Positions 13,041 through 14,249 of a stretch of 14,249 nucleotides of DNA are shown in pieces (the first letter of the stretch is position 1; each line of letters opens with the position of its first letter). Both the position numbers and the translations under genes were made by a program. The stretch comes from an uncultured Clostridia bacterium. Lineage in GTDB: Bacteria; Bacillota; Clostridia; Christensenellales; Borkfalkiaceae. The notes below the pieces were generated by a model, which saw nothing but the letters and a program-made list of their open reading frames with translations, was not told the origin of the DNA and ran no database searches. The stretch spans positions 1 to 14,249 of the forward strand of contig CAMAHZ010000016.1 of assembly GCA_945834965.1 (NCBI GenBank), written 5' to 3'.

Positions 13041-14243
13041 TTATACGTTTTTATCGACGATTTCGCCTGCGGCAACCTTTGCGCCGTCGGAAACGGTAAT
13101 ACCCCTTCCGAGTACGGTTATGCCGTTAGTCTTGCCTTCCACTTTGCAAGCTTGCGCCTTATCGTCGCCAACTTTTGCGTTGACGCCGATGGTTACTTCT
13201 TCGTCGATTATCGAATAATCTACTGTAGCGCCTTCTTTGATTACGGTATTGCCCATAAGCACGCAATCGCGGACAACTGCACCCTTTTCGATTACGCAGT
13301 CGCTGCCGATTACCGAATTAATGACTGTACCTTCCACTTCGCAACCGTTTGCGATAAGTGAGTTAGATACTTCACCCGTGATATAAGCAGGGGGCGCCAA
13401 AGGACTTCTGGAATGGATAACTCTGTCGTTATCGCGGAGTTCAAAGTTGGGTACGACGCCGAGCAAGTCCATATTTGCTTCTAATAAAGAAGTAATCGTA
13501 CCAACGTCCTTCCAGTAGCCTTCGAAACGGTAAGAATACATCTTCTCGCCTGCGTTAAGCATTGCAGGCAATACGTTTTTACCGAAGTCGTTTTCGGAAT
13601 CGGGGTTTTGTTCGTCTAATTCGAGATATTTGAAAAGCTTTGATGCGGTGAATATGTAAATACCCATTGACGCCAAATCGGATTTAGGCTGTTTGGGTTT
13701 TTCTTCAAATTCGTAAATAGTACCGTCGGGGTTGGTGTTCAAAATACCGAATCTGGATGCTTCCTTCAAAGGAACCTGCATACACGCAATAGTACAATCT
13801 GCGCCAGCTGCCTTATGTGCGGCGAGCATCTTGTCGTAATCCATCTTATAGATGTGGTCGCCCGAAAGAATAAGAACGTATTCAGGGTCGTACATCTTCA
13901 TAAAGCGGATATTCTGGTAGATTGCATTTGCAGTACCCTTATACCAGGAAGTAGACTGCTTAGCTTCATACGGCGAAAGAATATGTACGCCGCCAAAGGT
14001 TCTATCTAAATCCCAAGGTTGTCCGTTGCCCACGTACTCGTTTAAAACGAGCGGCTGATACTGCGTAAGCACGCCTACCGTATCAATACCTGAATTTATA
14101 CAGTTTGAAAGCGGAAAGTCAATAATTCTGTACTTTGCACCGAACGATACCGCCGGTTTTGCAATATTGCTCGTCAATGCGTACAGTCTCGAACCTTGTC
14201 CGCCTGCAAGCAACATTGCGACACATTCTTTTTTTCTTAGCAT
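13041..14243 (-). CDS. glgC: Glucose-1-phosphate adenylyltransferase, catalytic subunit
   Basis: A 400-residue enzyme that makes ADP-glucose and pyrophosphate from ATP and glucose-1-phosphate, the committed step of glycogen synthesis. Key motifs are all present: the nucleotide loop LLAGGQGSRL at 11-20, KPAVSFGAKYRIIDFPL at 29-45, YKGTANA at 101-107, the metal-binding SGDHIYKMDY at 127-136 with Asp129, FEEKPK at 179-184, and YWKDVGT at 243-249. A left-handed beta-helix of hexapeptide repeats follows from about 285 to 390. The start gives the normal family N terminus; only six bases lie upstream in the window (TGAACA), so its ribosome binding site and promoter cannot be judged. The in-frame Met10 is too late because it removes a conserved beta strand. 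It is the first gene of the glycogen operon that is visible, but others may lie to the right. Confidence 0.96.
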   Translation of the reverse strand: MLRKKECVAMLLAGGQGSRLYALTSNIAKPAVSFGAKYRIIDFPLSNCINSGIDTVGVLTQYQPLVLNEYVGNGQPWDLDRTFGGVHILSPYEAKQSTSWYKGTANAIYQNIRFMKMYDPEYVLILSGDHIYKMDYDKMLAAHKAAGADCTIACMQVPLKEASRFGILNTNPDGTIYEFEEKPKQPKSDLASMGIYIFTASKLFKYLELDEQNPDSENDFGKNVLPAMLNAGEKMYSYRFEGYWKDVGTITSLLEANMDLLGVVPNFELRDNDRVIHSRSPLAPPAYITGEVSNSLIANGCEVEGTVINSVIGSDCVIEKGAVVRDCVLMGNTVIKEGATVDYSIIDEEVTIGVNAKVGDDKAQACKVEGKTNGITVLGRGITVSDGAKVAAGEIVDKNV

Positions 14244-14249
14244 TGTTCA

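Noticed and set aside
13028..13075. Longer GlgD form starting at the ATG at 13075
   Set aside because: It would overlap glgC and add 16 residues not seen in GlgD; the ATG at 13027 has a proper ribosome binding site.
12951..13361. A 136-codon plus-strand frame across the glgC/glgD junction
   Set aside because: Antisense to two well-supported genes and without a ribosome binding site.
1..14249. CRISPR arrays, IS elements, prophage genes, toxin-antitoxin pairs or an undescribed multi-gene defence system
   Set aside because: No regular repeats, transposase or phage motifs, or defence-like gene sets were seen; nearly all of the window is filled by housekeeping and transport genes.

Overview
The window looks like a chromosomal segment of a Gram-positive, moderately AT-rich member of the Bacillota, most likely a clostridium. 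The signs are sigma-A type promoters (several with extended -10 boxes), purine-rich ribosome binding sites, a class II fructose-bisphosphate aldolase, and a glycogen operon with the paired GlgC/GlgD subunits typical of that group. A finer placement is not possible from the sequence alone. Almost every base is explained by a gene or a regulatory element. There is no phage, IS element, CRISPR array or obvious new multi-gene system.

Layout. (1) Positions 1-2070, minus strand: an autoregulated TetR-type repressor, an ABC ATPase and an FtsX-like permease that runs off the left edge, behind a strong promoter whose -10 box lies in an 18-bp perfect palindrome. (2) Positions 2082-4329: two glycolytic genes back to back, gap (minus) and fba (plus), each with a near-consensus promoter and its own hairpin terminator. 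(3) Positions 4352-6951: four single genes (an orphan secreted or anchored protein, a small single-pass membrane protein, a MurG-like glycosyltransferase and an MntP-type manganese exporter). For three of them the -10 box sits so close to the start codon that the mRNA should be leaderless or nearly so. (4) Positions 6992-7230: a tRNA-Pro with anticodon AGG, its bidirectional terminator, and on the opposite strand a decayed copy of the same tRNA, forming a long imperfect palindrome. (5) Positions 7250-14243, minus strand: glgC-glgD-glgA-glgP, followed by a hairpin and a GNAT acetyltransferase.

The physiological theme is central carbon: glycolysis (aldolase, GAPDH) next to storage-glucan synthesis (GlgC/D make ADP-glucose, GlgA polymerises it) and breakdown (GlgP releases glucose-1-phosphate). 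The most notable points are the leaderless promoters in one short stretch, the A34 tRNA-Pro that matches the CCC/CCU-only proline usage seen in fba, the inverted tRNA relic, and a Lys/Thr/Ala-rich tail at the N terminus of glycogen synthase.
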